Below the pieces are notes generated by a model. The model searched no databases and had not been told where the DNA came from. It saw only the letters and a list, made by a program, of their open reading frames with translations. A DNA stretch of 9,736 nt, from NCBI GenBank assembly GCA_020851915.1, contig JADZBT010000020.1, forward strand, positions 1-9,736, read 5' to 3'. Positions 1 through 6,439 of this stretch are shown piece by piece (within the stretch, counting starts at the first letter, position 1; every line of letters starts with the position of its first letter). This DNA is from Alphaproteobacteria bacterium (GTDB lineage: Bacteria; Pseudomonadota; Alphaproteobacteria; Rickettsiales; RI-342). The position numbers were made by a program, and so were the translations under genes.

Positions 1-73
1 ATTTCAGGATGATCGAGGTGTCGAGGCCGCCGGAATAGGCCAGCACGACTTTCTTGATGGTGTTTTTGCTCAC
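1..73 (-). CDS. argG: Argininosuccinate synthase, N-terminal fragment (3' end outside window)
   Basis: The minus strand from 73 encodes (M)SKNTIKKVVLAYSGGLDT followed by SIILK, running off the left edge. AYSGGLDTS is the ATP-pyrophosphatase P-loop (SGGxDTS) at the extreme N-terminus of argininosuccinate synthase, which joins citrulline and aspartate using ATP in cytosolic arginine synthesis. The start is GTG at 73: the nearby ATG at 78 reads ATG CAG TGA and stops at once, and a GGAG ribosome binding site lies 6 bases before the GTG. Only 24 codons are visible of a protein normally about 400 residues long. The SGGLDTS motif also occurs in related PP-loop enzymes, but the preceding KKVVLAY and following SIILK strongly favour ArgG. 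It lies 166 bases beyond the small unknown gene and is unrelated to flagella; a nested palindrome fills much of its upstream gap. Confidence 0.9.
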   Translation of the reverse strand, partial: MSKNTIKKVVLAYSGGLDTSIILK

Positions 74-90
74 TGCATTCTCCAAGAATT

Positions 91-172
91 GTCATCCTGA
101 ACTTGTTTCAGGATCCATGTCTCCGCAAGGCGCCACGCCGCAGAATGGATGCTGAAACCAGTTCAGCATGAC
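91..172. repeat. Nested palindrome, copy A
   Basis: Two 28-base arms (91-118 and 145-172) are reverse complements at 25 of 28 positions, separated by 26 bases. The outer ends are GTCAT and ATGAC. Each arm also folds alone: CCTGAA/TTCAGG with a 5-base loop in the left arm and GCTGAA/TTCAGC with a 5-base loop in the right. Two of the three mismatches between arms are the paired C-G to G-C swap at the base of these inner stems, so inner pairing is kept. The element resembles REP/BIME or small MITE-like palindromes and sits between argG and the small unknown gene. It lies in the argG upstream region and could affect its mRNA leader, but no function is shown. Confidence 0.85.
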
Positions 173-239
173 CGCAACAGGCCGTAGCGGAAAGACAGGG
201 AAAAATCAAATAGGAATTACAGAGAATCAGGAGAAAACG

Positions 240-581
240 CTATTCAGCGTCCTCGAGAAGCTGCTCGTCTTCCTCAGCCTTGCTGGTGGCACGGCGTGCA
301 GAACCGCTTTTTGCCTTGGTCAGCTTGGATTTCTTCTCATCCCAGGTGTAGGTGGACACGACGATCTTCGTGCCGGTAGTGACGATGTCACCATTGGCGA
401 GCTGGAGCACATCGAACCCTTTCTGAAGGGCATCGTTGATGAGGGCGGAAGACTGGCGAAGATAGGCGGGATCGGACATCAGTGACATATCGACCTCGTC
501 CTCCTGAGCCACATCGTCCTTATCCTTTGAAGGCTTGCCGCTCAGGTTGAATTTTTTCAATAGTCGATTGTCGTACGCCAT
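240..581 (-). CDS. Small conserved-looking protein of unknown function (113 aa)
   Basis: I do not recognise this protein with confidence. The ATG at 581 gives 113 residues. Residues 1-32 are charged and probably flexible (rich in K, D, E). Residues 33-85 look like a compact domain: a helix with YLRQSSALINDALQKGFDVL, then LANGDIVTTGTKIVVSTYTW with alternating beta-type residues. The tail (86-113) is basic, then strongly acidic (KAEEDEQLLEDAE). There is no signal peptide or membrane segment, so it is probably cytosolic. The NGDIVTTGTKIV segment faintly recalls small alphaproteobacterial or rickettsial DUF proteins such as DUF2671, but this is an unverified guess. There is no clear Shine-Dalgarno site before 581. 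It lies beyond the flgE terminator, so it is probably not in the hook operon; a candidate promoter is at 796-824. Clean codon structure and sensible composition support a real gene. Confidence 0.75.
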   Translation of the reverse strand: MAYDNRLLKKFNLSGKPSKDKDDVAQEDEVDMSLMSDPAYLRQSSALINDALQKGFDVLQLANGDIVTTGTKIVVSTYTWDEKKSKLTKAKSGSARRATSKAEEDEQLLEDAE

Positions 582-795
582 GAAAACCCGACTTTTCTTA
601 ACTTTATTTAACTAACGCCTTGTTCTGCGACATCATTTCCGGCAACATACCATGTATCATTGCCGCAGCGCAACACCATATATGGGTGCAGCCCCCGAGA
701 TATAGAAGTTACCGGAACAGTAACCACTATAGCTGGGAATATTTCGCGCATTCCTCCCAAGGATCGCCGGTCGCAGAGCTCGAAGCTTCGCACAG

Positions 796-824
796 GAAGT
801 AGCGGAAGTCCCTCATATTGTCAA
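796..824 (-). promoter_or_regulatory. Candidate housekeeping (sigma-70 type) promoter for the 113-aa gene
   Basis: On the minus strand an exact TTGACA (824-819) is followed after 15 bases by GCTACTTC (803-796), or after 17 bases by the hexamer TACTTC. This is a poor E. coli -10 box. It matches 7 of 8 positions of the Caulobacter-type consensus GCTANAWC at an allowed distance from TTGAC. A transcript would start near 789 and read toward the small gene at 581. Position and orientation fit, but it rests on motif match alone. Confidence 0.4.
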
Positions 825-828
825 CTTC

Positions 829-837
829 TTATCCACA
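829..837 (+). promoter_or_regulatory. Exact DnaA-box match (TTATCCACA)
   Basis: TTATCCACA is the high-affinity DnaA-box sequence. It lies five bases outside the candidate -35 element at 819-824, where a bound protein could affect that promoter. A degenerate second match (TATCCCACA) ends at 870. A single 9-base match has a modest chance of arising by accident in a window of this size, and no cluster of boxes or strongly AT-rich unwinding region accompanies it. Confidence 0.3.
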
Positions 838-875
838 GCGCGCCGGGAGGGTTGCTGCATATATCCCACAGGTAC

Positions 876-908
876 AAAAAAAATCCGGCGGCCATAAAGA
901 CCGCCGGA
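876..908 (-). terminator. Intrinsic terminator of the fliK-flgD-flgE operon
   Basis: Read on the minus strand, an 8-bp GC-rich stem (TCCGGCGG, 908-901, pairing with CCGCCGGA, 891-884) encloses a 9-base loop and is followed at once by eight T residues (883-876). It begins 26 bases after the flgE stop codon. This is a textbook Rho-independent terminator and marks the end of the hook operon. Confidence 0.93.
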
Positions 909-933
909 CATTACGTTAAGGAATGTAATGCGA

Positions 934-3054
934 TTATATCTGGTTGAGCTCCTGTAACAGATCGTCCGTAGCCTTGATCACCTTCGCCGCCGCCTGATAG
1001 GCGCGCTGCGATACGATCATGTTCGTAAGCTCCTCGGCCAGCTCCACGTTGGAGGTTTCCAGCGCGCCGGACACCACCGTGCCCACACCGTTGGTTCCCG
1101 CTTCGCGCAGGTTCACCACGCCCGCCTCATCCGAGCCCTGATACACGTTACCCGTGACCGACAGCAGCTGGTTAGGCGCTGCGAAATCCGCCAGCGGAAG
1201 CTTATAGAGCTTCTGCGCCTCACCGTTGCTGTAGTTGGCGATCACATAGCCATCTGCATCGATGGTGACGCTGGTCAGCGATCCCACCTCGGCGCCGTTC
1301 TGGCTGACGAAGGATACGTTGTAATTGGCATCAAACTGGCTGAGTCCGTCCGCCAAGCCGATGTCCGTGGCGTTCAGCGTGCCGAAGGGCTGCCCCGCCG
1401 TTCCCCAGTTGATCTCGATGGCGCTGGCGGTCGCGCCGTTGAGCCACTCGATGTCGATCGGGTTGATGAGACCAGACGATACCGACGCCAGCGTACCGTC
1501 GCCATTGAAGGTGATCGTGCCGCGCGCGATCTGGTCATCCGCCAGCTGCGCGTTGATGTCGTTATCATCTGCGGCGAATACTTCCACCGCCCAGGTGTTG
1601 GTATCCGTCTTGATAAAGGCCATGGTGAAGTTATGCCCCGTTCCCAGCGCGTCGAAAATGCGGAAGTTGCGGCTGAAATGCGGCGTGATCTCGCCCGACG
1701 CCATATTGCCCGAGCCAGTCAGCGCGTTGTCCTGATCATATACCGGCCCGAAGGTACGGGTATCGGTGGCCAGTTCGATGATGCCCATCTCGATCAGGGC
1801 GTTATAGTTACCCGCGCCGTAACTATCATCGAAGGTGATGGTCCCCAGCGGATTGTCCGTGCGGATCGTCACCGTCGCATCGGTCGTGGCGTTCAGCGTT
1901 TCTGCGGTGATACCGTCCGAGTTGTTCACCTTGGTCGCGAGATCGCTCAGCGACCCGAAGCGCGGGTTCGCACCCGGCGCTGCCGTATCGGTCAGGCCGA
2001 TACCTACCAGCCAGTCGGTGGTCGCTCCGCCGTTGGCGAAGGTCATGATCTCATCGGCGTCATCTGGGGTGATATACAGGATGTTGTTGGCAACGCGCGC
2101 CTGCAAACCATTCACCTCGTCGATCGCGTTCGCCAGCGAATTGAGGCTGTTGAACTGCTGGAGGAACGGATTGGGCGAAGACTGGCGATAGGTGAAGGTG
2201 ACCGTGCCCGCCGTCGTGGTGGTGATAGTGAAGGTGGCATCCGCGCCGGTAGGAGCGGTCGCTGCCGTGAACATCGGCTGCGAAATGGTATTCGCCGAGA
2301 ATATACCGCCCGTGACGTCGTTGGATTCCTCCACCCCGCCATATTCGTAAGTGTAGGTGAATCCGTCGTCGGTGGTCACCGTGAAAGTATCGCCGTAATC
2401 GAAGCTACCCGCCACCGGAACCAGCGGAACGTCAGACGCGATATTCGTATTATCCGCGCCCTGAAACACGATGGTCTGCCCGGCACCGGGGAACACCGTC
2501 TGGCTGGAATCCAGATTCGCGCCAATATCGACTTCGGTGGTCGCCGTTGCCGCACCCGTCGATGCTTGCAGGTTTACTGTTTCCAAGCTGCTCAGCTCCG
2601 CGCTCGACGTGGGGTTGAGGTTGCCCGGCGCGCCCGGCAGGCGTCCGCTCGCATCTACCGGCCAGCCTTGCAGGTAGAATCCGCTATTGTTGATGAAATT
2701 ACCCAGATCGTCAGTCGTGAAGGAACCGGCGCGTGTATAATACACGTTGCCATTGCCGTCCGGTGAGGAATTCACCACGAACAACCCGCCACCCGACAGC
2801 GCGATGTCCGTGGGCGAGGACGTCGCCTGAAGCAATCCCTGCTGATCCAGCAGCTGGTTGGAGTTGCTGAATACGCCGCCGGGATTATACGCAGACGCTC
2901 CAGCGGCGTTATTCACCAGCGTGGCGAACGCCGACGCGGTACGCTTATATCCCACCGTGTTCAGGTTGGAGATGTTGTCCGACACCACCGCGATAGCCGA
3001 GCCTTGCGACTTCAACCCCGATACCCCCGAAATCAATGCACCGAAAAGACTCAT
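934..3054 (-). CDS. flgE: Flagellar hook protein FlgE (large variant, 706 aa)
   Basis: FlgE polymerises into the hook, the flexible joint outside the cell between rod and filament. The N-terminus (MSLFGALISGVSGLKSQG, then SDNISNLNTVGYKR, residues 1-38) is the axial-family rod/hook signature. The C-terminus (residues 663-706, with LTNMIVSQRAYQAAAKVIKA) is the matching D0 helix. Residues 165-183 (ATTEVDIGANLDSS) are a typical FlgE domain junction, and residues 455-500 resume hook-type sequence. At 706 residues it is far longer than the 402 of Salmonella FlgE; the excess is mainly at about 186-455, a Thr/Ala/Gly/Asp-rich beta region containing two related segments (301-343 and 366-411) that resemble the flagellin IN motif. 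The ATG at 3054 follows GGAGGG by five bases. It lies 62 bases after flgD and is followed by a strong terminator. Loss would be expected to block filament assembly. Confidence 0.95.
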   Translation of the reverse strand: MSLFGALISGVSGLKSQGSAIAVVSDNISNLNTVGYKRTASAFATLVNNAAGASAYNPGGVFSNSNQLLDQQGLLQATSSPTDIALSGGGLFVVNSSPDGNGNVYYTRAGSFTTDDLGNFINNSGFYLQGWPVDASGRLPGAPGNLNPTSSAELSSLETVNLQASTGAATATTEVDIGANLDSSQTVFPGAGQTIVFQGADNTNIASDVPLVPVAGSFDYGDTFTVTTDDGFTYTYEYGGVEESNDVTGGIFSANTISQPMFTAATAPTGADATFTITTTTAGTVTFTYRQSSPNPFLQQFNSLNSLANAIDEVNGLQARVANNILYITPDDADEIMTFANGGATTDWLVGIGLTDTAAPGANPRFGSLSDLATKVNNSDGITAETLNATTDATVTIRTDNPLGTITFDDSYGAGNYNALIEMGIIELATDTRTFGPVYDQDNALTGSGNMASGEITPHFSRNFRIFDALGTGHNFTMAFIKTDTNTWAVEVFAADDNDINAQLADDQIARGTITFNGDGTLASVSSGLINPIDIEWLNGATASAIEINWGTAGQPFGTLNATDIGLADGLSQFDANYNVSFVSQNGAEVGSLTSVTIDADGYVIANYSNGEAQKLYKLPLADFAAPNQLLSVTGNVYQGSDEAGVVNLREAGTNGVGTVVSGALETSNVELAEELTNMIVSQRAYQAAAKVIKATDDLLQELNQI

Positions 3055-3116
3055 AACTACCCTCCATCTACCCCAGAATTAACTTTGATACTCTTGTCCG
3101 TATAACCGCGCCGTCC

Positions 3117-3800
3117 CTACGACGATTCCCCTATGGCCGATTGTTCATAGATCGATATGACCTTGCTGGCCTGCACGGTGATGTTCCCCATCTCCAGCAC
3201 CGGGTCGCCGTCCTTTGCACCCAGATCAATGCCCGTAACGACGCCGGATGAATAGGTCGTGCTCTCTATGTCCTTTCCATCGAACCCGGTCGCCGCCACT
3301 TTGAAGGAATAGGTTCCGTCCGGCAGATCGACGCCCGAGCTGCTGATGCCATCCCACGTCACCGCATGACGTCCCAGCGCGGTCGGCGCGGCGATCTTCG
3401 CCACCACCTGTCCGGAGGAATTCATAATCTGCAGTTCTGCCTTCTGCGCTGTTACGCCGAGATCGTAGAGAAATACGGTCTGCCCATCCGTCAGTGTGGC
3501 CTCATTCCCCTCCGCGACGACATATTTGCCGAGATACCCCACTGCACCGGACGATGCCTTGCTCAGGCCCACCAGCGTTTCGAGATTGTCGTTCGCCTTG
3601 ATGGACTGTTCCACCTGACTGAACAGCGCCAACTGCTGGGTAAATTCCGCATTGTCCATCGGCGATGACGGATCCTGATTCTTCAGCTGCGTAGTGAGCA
3701 GCGTGAGGAAGGTATCGAAATTGTCCGCCAGCGTATTCTTGGCATCGTTGCTTTTTGCAAAAATGCCCGTAGCGCTACTGCCTACTGAATCTACCGCCAT
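3117..3800 (-). CDS. flgD: Hook-cap / hook assembly scaffold FlgD (227 aa)
   Basis: FlgD forms the temporary cap at the tip of the growing hook that guides FlgE insertion and is later replaced by hook-filament junction proteins. Residues 29-64 contain the FlgD signature (TFLTLLTTQLKNQDPSSPMD followed by NAEFTQQLALFSQVEQ). Residues 85-217 fit the Tudor and Ig-like pair, including GRHAVTWDG (143-151) and LPDGTYSFKV (159-168), ending in a beta-rich VTGIDLG...VISIYE segment. The length is normal for the family. The ATG at 3800 lies three bases after GGAGAAGG. The fliK stop codon is 12 bases before this start and abuts this ribosome binding site (TAAAGGAG), so translation is probably coupled to fliK. 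Position between fliK and flgE fits a hook-assembly operon. Confidence 0.95.
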   Translation of the reverse strand: MAVDSVGSSATGIFAKSNDAKNTLADNFDTFLTLLTTQLKNQDPSSPMDNAEFTQQLALFSQVEQSIKANDNLETLVGLSKASSGAVGYLGKYVVAEGNEATLTDGQTVFLYDLGVTAQKAELQIMNSSGQVVAKIAAPTALGRHAVTWDGISSSGVDLPDGTYSFKVAATGFDGKDIESTTYSSGVVTGIDLGAKDGDPVLEMGNITVQASKVISIYEQSAIGESS

Positions 3801-3812
3801 GCGCCTTCTCCT

Positions 3813-5594
3813 TTATACTCTTATATCGAGGCCACCCGCGAGGGTCAGGAGATACTCGCCTGCCATCACTTCGACGCCGTTGTTTGCCGCTTCCACCACT
3901 CCGCCATCCGCATCAAGCGGGAATGGCGCAGCGGAGGTGTTGTTATTGTCATTCTGTCCGAAAAACCCACCGCCCTGCGGATTCTGCTGGTGCAGATTGA
4001 ACTGCATATCACCCGCTTCCATGCTGAGGCCCGAGCCCTGAAGTGCCTTGGCGAGATCGCGCGAATCGCGCTGTAAAAGATCCAACGTACTCTGGTTCGA
4101 TGCCGTGATAGTGATGCCCGTGGTATGCCCCTCGGGTGAAATATCGAGGCGCACATGCACGCGCCCCAATTCCGGCGGCTGCATCTGGATGTTGATGCGA
4201 TCCACGCCCTGTTGCGCCATGTTCTGTATCTGCACCTTCACCTGATCAACGACCTTATCCTGCGAAACGGAGGAGGCCTGCACCAGCTTATGGAACTGCA
4301 CATCCGGCGCTGGAGCCTGCGGCTTCACCTCGCTCGCCTGCGGCGTGATCACCGGAGTCGACGCATCGCCCTGCAACGCCGGGACGGACGCCTTATCCCG
4401 TGGAGCATCGCTGCCCAGCGACACCGTATTATCCGCTGCGGTCTGCGCCGCCGTGCCCAACGACACCACGTTGCTTGCCTGCTGCGTCTGCGCGCCGTTA
4501 TCTGTCGCGCCGGTGGATGCCGTGGTCGCCGCCACCTTCGTCTGTGTGGCCACCGCTTCCTTATGCGCGGCAGCAGGCTTCTCCTGCGGCAATTTCAGAT
4601 CCTTCAGAAAATCCGCCAGACGGTCGGTGATGACCGTGCCGCCCTTCTCTTCTCCCTCGGTCGGGAGCGGTAGTACTGCCGACTCACCGTCCGTAACATT
4701 GCCCTGCGCCCCCGGCTTACGCAGCGGAACGACCGCTTCCTGCGTCAACTCCGGCGCGATATTCTTCACATTCTCCGGCGCGGATGTATTTTTTATCTGA
4801 CTGGCCGCCAGCAGTGCATCCAGCCGTTTCGCTGCCTCCTCCTGTGAAGTGGCGGAAGCCGAAGCAGTAGTAGCAGTCGCCCCCTCCTCCGCTACTGGTT
4901 CCACGACCGGTGTCGCAGATGCCGCGTTCTTCAGTGCCTCAAGCAGATCGTTGGCCACGGGCACATCGCCACCCTGCGGGATCGACGACGTATTCTGTGT
5001 TGCCTGCACGCCCTGCGCCAGCAGGTCATCGCCCTCTCCGCCCGCCAGCGCATCCGCGCCGTTCTGGGCCGGTGGCGTCTGATTCAGCAGCAATGCCAGC
5101 AGCGACTGTTCCACCGTATCCACGGGAGCATCCGTTACCTCGTCCAGCACATCCTGCGCCTGCACGGGATTATCGTTACTGGCCGCCTGCACCTCGACCG
5201 CGCCGCTCGCCGAGAGCAGCAGCCCGATGAGATCCGGCACATCGTCATCCGGCGACGATTGCTCTGGATCCAGTTGATTCTCGAACACCGCCATCAGCGC
5301 GTCCCCTTCACTGGCCACCTCGTCCGGCATCGCATTGAGCGAACCCTTTACGAATTTCATCGCATTCATCACGGCCTCCCCGGCCATGGCATCCTCCGCC
5401 GCCGGGGCAGCGTCGGTTGCCCGCGCCTCTGCCTCCGCCGGAGCAGACTGTGTATTACGCACCGCAGCGAACGCCTCCGCGAACTGGGAATTATTTTCCC
5501 CGCCCGACGAAGCGTTGCCGGATGCTCCCCCCGCCGCATCGCTTGCGCTGGCTGCGCCCCCGGATGCGATCATGTTTACGATAGCTGGAATCAT
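3813..5594 (-). CDS. fliK: Flagellar hook-length control protein FliK (593 aa)
   Basis: FliK is exported during hook growth, measures hook length and switches the export gate from hook to filament substrates. The C-terminal Flg_hook domain is clear at about 452-537, with NIQMQPPELGRVHVRLDI (469-486) carrying the family's PxxLGxV core, then a helix with LLQRDSRDLAKALQGSGL. The first roughly 440 residues are low-complexity, rich in Ala, Ser, Thr, Asp, Glu and Gln, as expected of the extended ruler part. A tail of about 56 residues with a Gly/Asn-rich stretch follows the domain. The protein is longer than Salmonella FliK (405). The ATG at 5594 is preceded by a purine-rich GGAGGGAGAGG run, and a sigma-54 promoter match at 5624-5639 would start transcription about 19 bases upstream. 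First gene of the fliK-flgD-flgE operon; name confidence rests on the C-terminal domain and neighbours. Confidence 0.93.
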   Translation of the reverse strand: MIPAIVNMIASGGAASASDAAGGASGNASSGGENNSQFAEAFAAVRNTQSAPAEAEARATDAAPAAEDAMAGEAVMNAMKFVKGSLNAMPDEVASEGDALMAVFENQLDPEQSSPDDDVPDLIGLLLSASGAVEVQAASNDNPVQAQDVLDEVTDAPVDTVEQSLLALLLNQTPPAQNGADALAGGEGDDLLAQGVQATQNTSSIPQGGDVPVANDLLEALKNAASATPVVEPVAEEGATATTASASATSQEEAAKRLDALLAASQIKNTSAPENVKNIAPELTQEAVVPLRKPGAQGNVTDGESAVLPLPTEGEEKGGTVITDRLADFLKDLKLPQEKPAAAHKEAVATQTKVAATTASTGATDNGAQTQQASNVVSLGTAAQTAADNTVSLGSDAPRDKASVPALQGDASTPVITPQASEVKPQAPAPDVQFHKLVQASSVSQDKVVDQVKVQIQNMAQQGVDRINIQMQPPELGRVHVRLDISPEGHTTGITITASNQSTLDLLQRDSRDLAKALQGSGLSMEAGDMQFNLHQQNPQGGGFFGQNDNNNTSAAPFPLDADGGVVEAANNGVEVMAGEYLLTLAGGLDIRV

Positions 5595-5603
5595 ATGCTA
5601 TGT
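5595..5603 (-). other. Spacer between fliK start codon and its ribosome binding site
   Basis: These bases separate the GAGAGG of the fliK ribosome binding region from the ATG at 5594. The 10-base spacing is slightly long, but the purine run GGAGGGAGAGG makes this start credible. A downstream ATG at codon 8 has no ribosome binding site. Confidence 0.4.
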
Positions 5604-5623
5604 GCCTCTCCCTCCCCCATACT

Positions 5624-5639
5624 TGCAAGGGGTATGCCA
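5624..5639 (-). promoter_or_regulatory. Sigma-54 (RpoN) promoter of fliK-flgD-flgE
   Basis: The minus strand reads TGGCATACCCCTTGCA (5639-5624). This matches TGGCAC-N5-TTGCA with one change, keeping the invariant GG and GC exactly 12 bases apart as in -24/-12 promoters. Transcription would start near 5613, leaving an 18-base leader that carries the fliK ribosome binding site. In Caulobacter and several polar-flagellated bacteria, sigma-54 with an FlbD/FlrC-type activator drives hook genes, so function and position agree. I saw no comparable match before flaG, fliD, fliS or flgE. Confidence 0.8.
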
Positions 5640-5778
5640 ATCCGGGAATTCTCAAGCAGCACATTGTTTTTCAGGAATATTTATGAGAGCAACATCCGGC
5701 ATAACCTCCCCCACCGCGCCCGGAGTGGCAAAAACTTCCTAGCCCGATATACGCTTGTTGCCCGTAGAGGAGAATATT

Positions 5779-5837
5779 GTCATCCCAGCAAAAGCTGGGA
5801 TCCAGTGCCACAGACTCCTGAGCATGCCGCTCTGGAT
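5779..5837. repeat. Nested palindrome, copy B (right arm decayed)
   Basis: The left arm (5779-5805) has the GTCAT boundary, a 6-bp hairpin CCCAGC/GCTGGG with an AAAA loop, then ATCCAG. The partner CTGGAT is at 5832-5837, so the outer joint can still pair. The rest of the right arm (TCCCGCTTCC onward) no longer forms its own hairpin and lacks a clean ATGAC end. The layout is the same as copies A and C. It lies between fliS and fliK, just after the fliS stop codon in the direction of transcription. Confidence 0.7.
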
Positions 5838-5864
5838 TCCCGCTTCCACATGCACAGAGGAAAG

Positions 5865-6335
5865 TTAAACCGAGATCTTCACCGAAATAGGCGGGAGGTT
5901 GGCGGTGTCGCCGCTGCCTCCTGCGGTGGGGGATGAGGTTGCGGCGCTCTCCGCGCCGGGTGTTTCGCCCTTGTCGATCTTGCGCCAGATGTCCAGCATC
6001 TCCTTGAGCTGAGCGATGACCTCGTCGCATTCCTCTGCGTCGTTGTTGCGGTGGATGTGCATGAGGCTGAGATAAATATCGCTGTAGAAGCCGTGCAGCA
6101 TGGGCGCGATGTCGCCGCCATTGTCGAAATCCAGTGAGTCCTGAAGTCCGCTGATAATATCCGCCGCGCGCTGGATGAGGTTATAGCGATCCTCGATGCG
6201 TTTTTCGAGGATGGCCTGCTTGCCCTGACTGACGAATTTGATCGCGCCCTCATAGAGCATAACGACCTGCCGGGTCTTGCTCAACGTCCCCTGCGCCGCC
6301 TTATACGCGCCATATGCCGAATCATGCTCGACCAT
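5865..6335 (-). CDS. fliS: Flagellin export chaperone FliS (156 aa)
   Basis: FliS binds newly made flagellin in the cytoplasm, prevents early polymerisation and delivers it to the flagellar export gate. The family pattern is clear: AYGAYKAAQGTLSKTRQVV near the N-terminus, then MLYEGAIKFVSQGKQAI and helical stretches including DIAPMLHGFYSDIYLSL and a region ending in LKEMLDIWRKI. The FliS fold ends near residue 125; the remaining 30 or so residues are a Gly/Ser/Thr/Pro-rich tail ending PPISVKISV, slightly longer than usual. I chose the ATG at 6335 because GGGGAGG lies eight bases upstream. An in-frame ATG at 6380 would add 15 residues with no family resemblance, and it falls inside a hairpin. 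It follows fliD, the common order. Confidence 0.93.
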   Translation of the reverse strand: MVEHDSAYGAYKAAQGTLSKTRQVVMLYEGAIKFVSQGKQAILEKRIEDRYNLIQRAADIISGLQDSLDFDNGGDIAPMLHGFYSDIYLSLMHIHRNNDAEECDEVIAQLKEMLDIWRKIDKGETPGAESAATSSPTAGGSGDTANLPPISVKISV

Positions 6336-6376
6336 CGCGATCGCCTCCCCGTACTGTTTCAGCCGATGATATAACA

Positions 6377-6402
6377 CCAATTTGCGAAAAAGCGCAAATT
6401 GG
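6377..6402. promoter_or_regulatory. Hairpin 1 in the fliD-fliS spacer
   Basis: CCAATTTGCG (6377-6386) and CGCAAATTGG (6393-6402) pair perfectly over 10 bp around a 6-base loop. It lies about 40 bases before the fliS start. No T-run follows on the minus strand, so it is not a standard terminator; it may protect or process the fliD-fliS message. Confidence 0.6.
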
Positions 6403-6414
6403 CAAGCGCGACCG

Positions 6415-6437
6415 CGCGCCGCCGCACCTGCGGCGCG
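6415..6437. promoter_or_regulatory. Hairpin 2 in the fliD-fliS spacer
   Basis: CGCGCCGC (6415-6422) and GCGGCGCG (6430-6437) form an 8-bp all-GC stem with a 7-base loop. An alternative 6-bp stem CGCCGC/GCGGCG with an ACCT loop (6420-6435) uses the same bases. Confidence 0.55.
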
Positions 6438-6439
6438 AC

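Larger units (their letters stand above)
582..933. other. 352-bp non-coding gap between flgE and the 113-aa gene
   Basis: This gap holds the flgE terminator (876-908), a candidate minus-strand promoter (796-824), an exact TTATCCACA DnaA-box match (829-837) and, if the promoter is real, a leader of roughly 200 bases before the ATG at 581. The leader contains small palindromes: CGAAGCTTCG at 781-790, CCATATATGG at 676-685, and GTTAC/GTAAC arms at 708-712 and 720-724. Short reading frames here do not have the codon character of the neighbouring genes. Apart from these items I see no gene. Confidence 0.7.

Noticed and set aside
598..611. TTAA-N6-TTAA resembling a CtrA site
   Set aside because: CtrA sites have a 7-base spacer; here it is 6, in a short AT-rich stretch where TTAA is common.
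676..790. CCATATATGG and CGAAGCTTCG as operator sites
   Set aside because: Ten-base perfect palindromes are expected several times by chance in a window of this size; they are noted only as part of the leader.
582..933. Replication origin in the gap holding the DnaA-box match
   Set aside because: There is only one exact box and one degenerate match, with no AT-rich unwinding cluster and no dnaA, parAB or similar neighbour genes.
1633..2766. 377-codon open frame on the plus strand opposite flgE
   Set aside because: It lies wholly antisense to a clear FlgE. Its Arg/Gly/Ile-rich translation has no recognisable domain and is explained by GC-biased third codon positions.
5259..5936. 225-codon plus-strand frame across the fliK start and into fliS
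   Set aside because: It is antisense to the fliK N-terminus, crosses the sigma-54 promoter, copy B and the end of fliS, and has Arg/His/Cys-rich composition typical of a shadow frame.
6336..6380. Longer FliS starting at the ATG at 6380
   Set aside because: The extra 15 residues do not resemble FliS, the ATG lies within a perfect hairpin, and the ATG at 6335 has a GGGGAGG ribosome site at good spacing.
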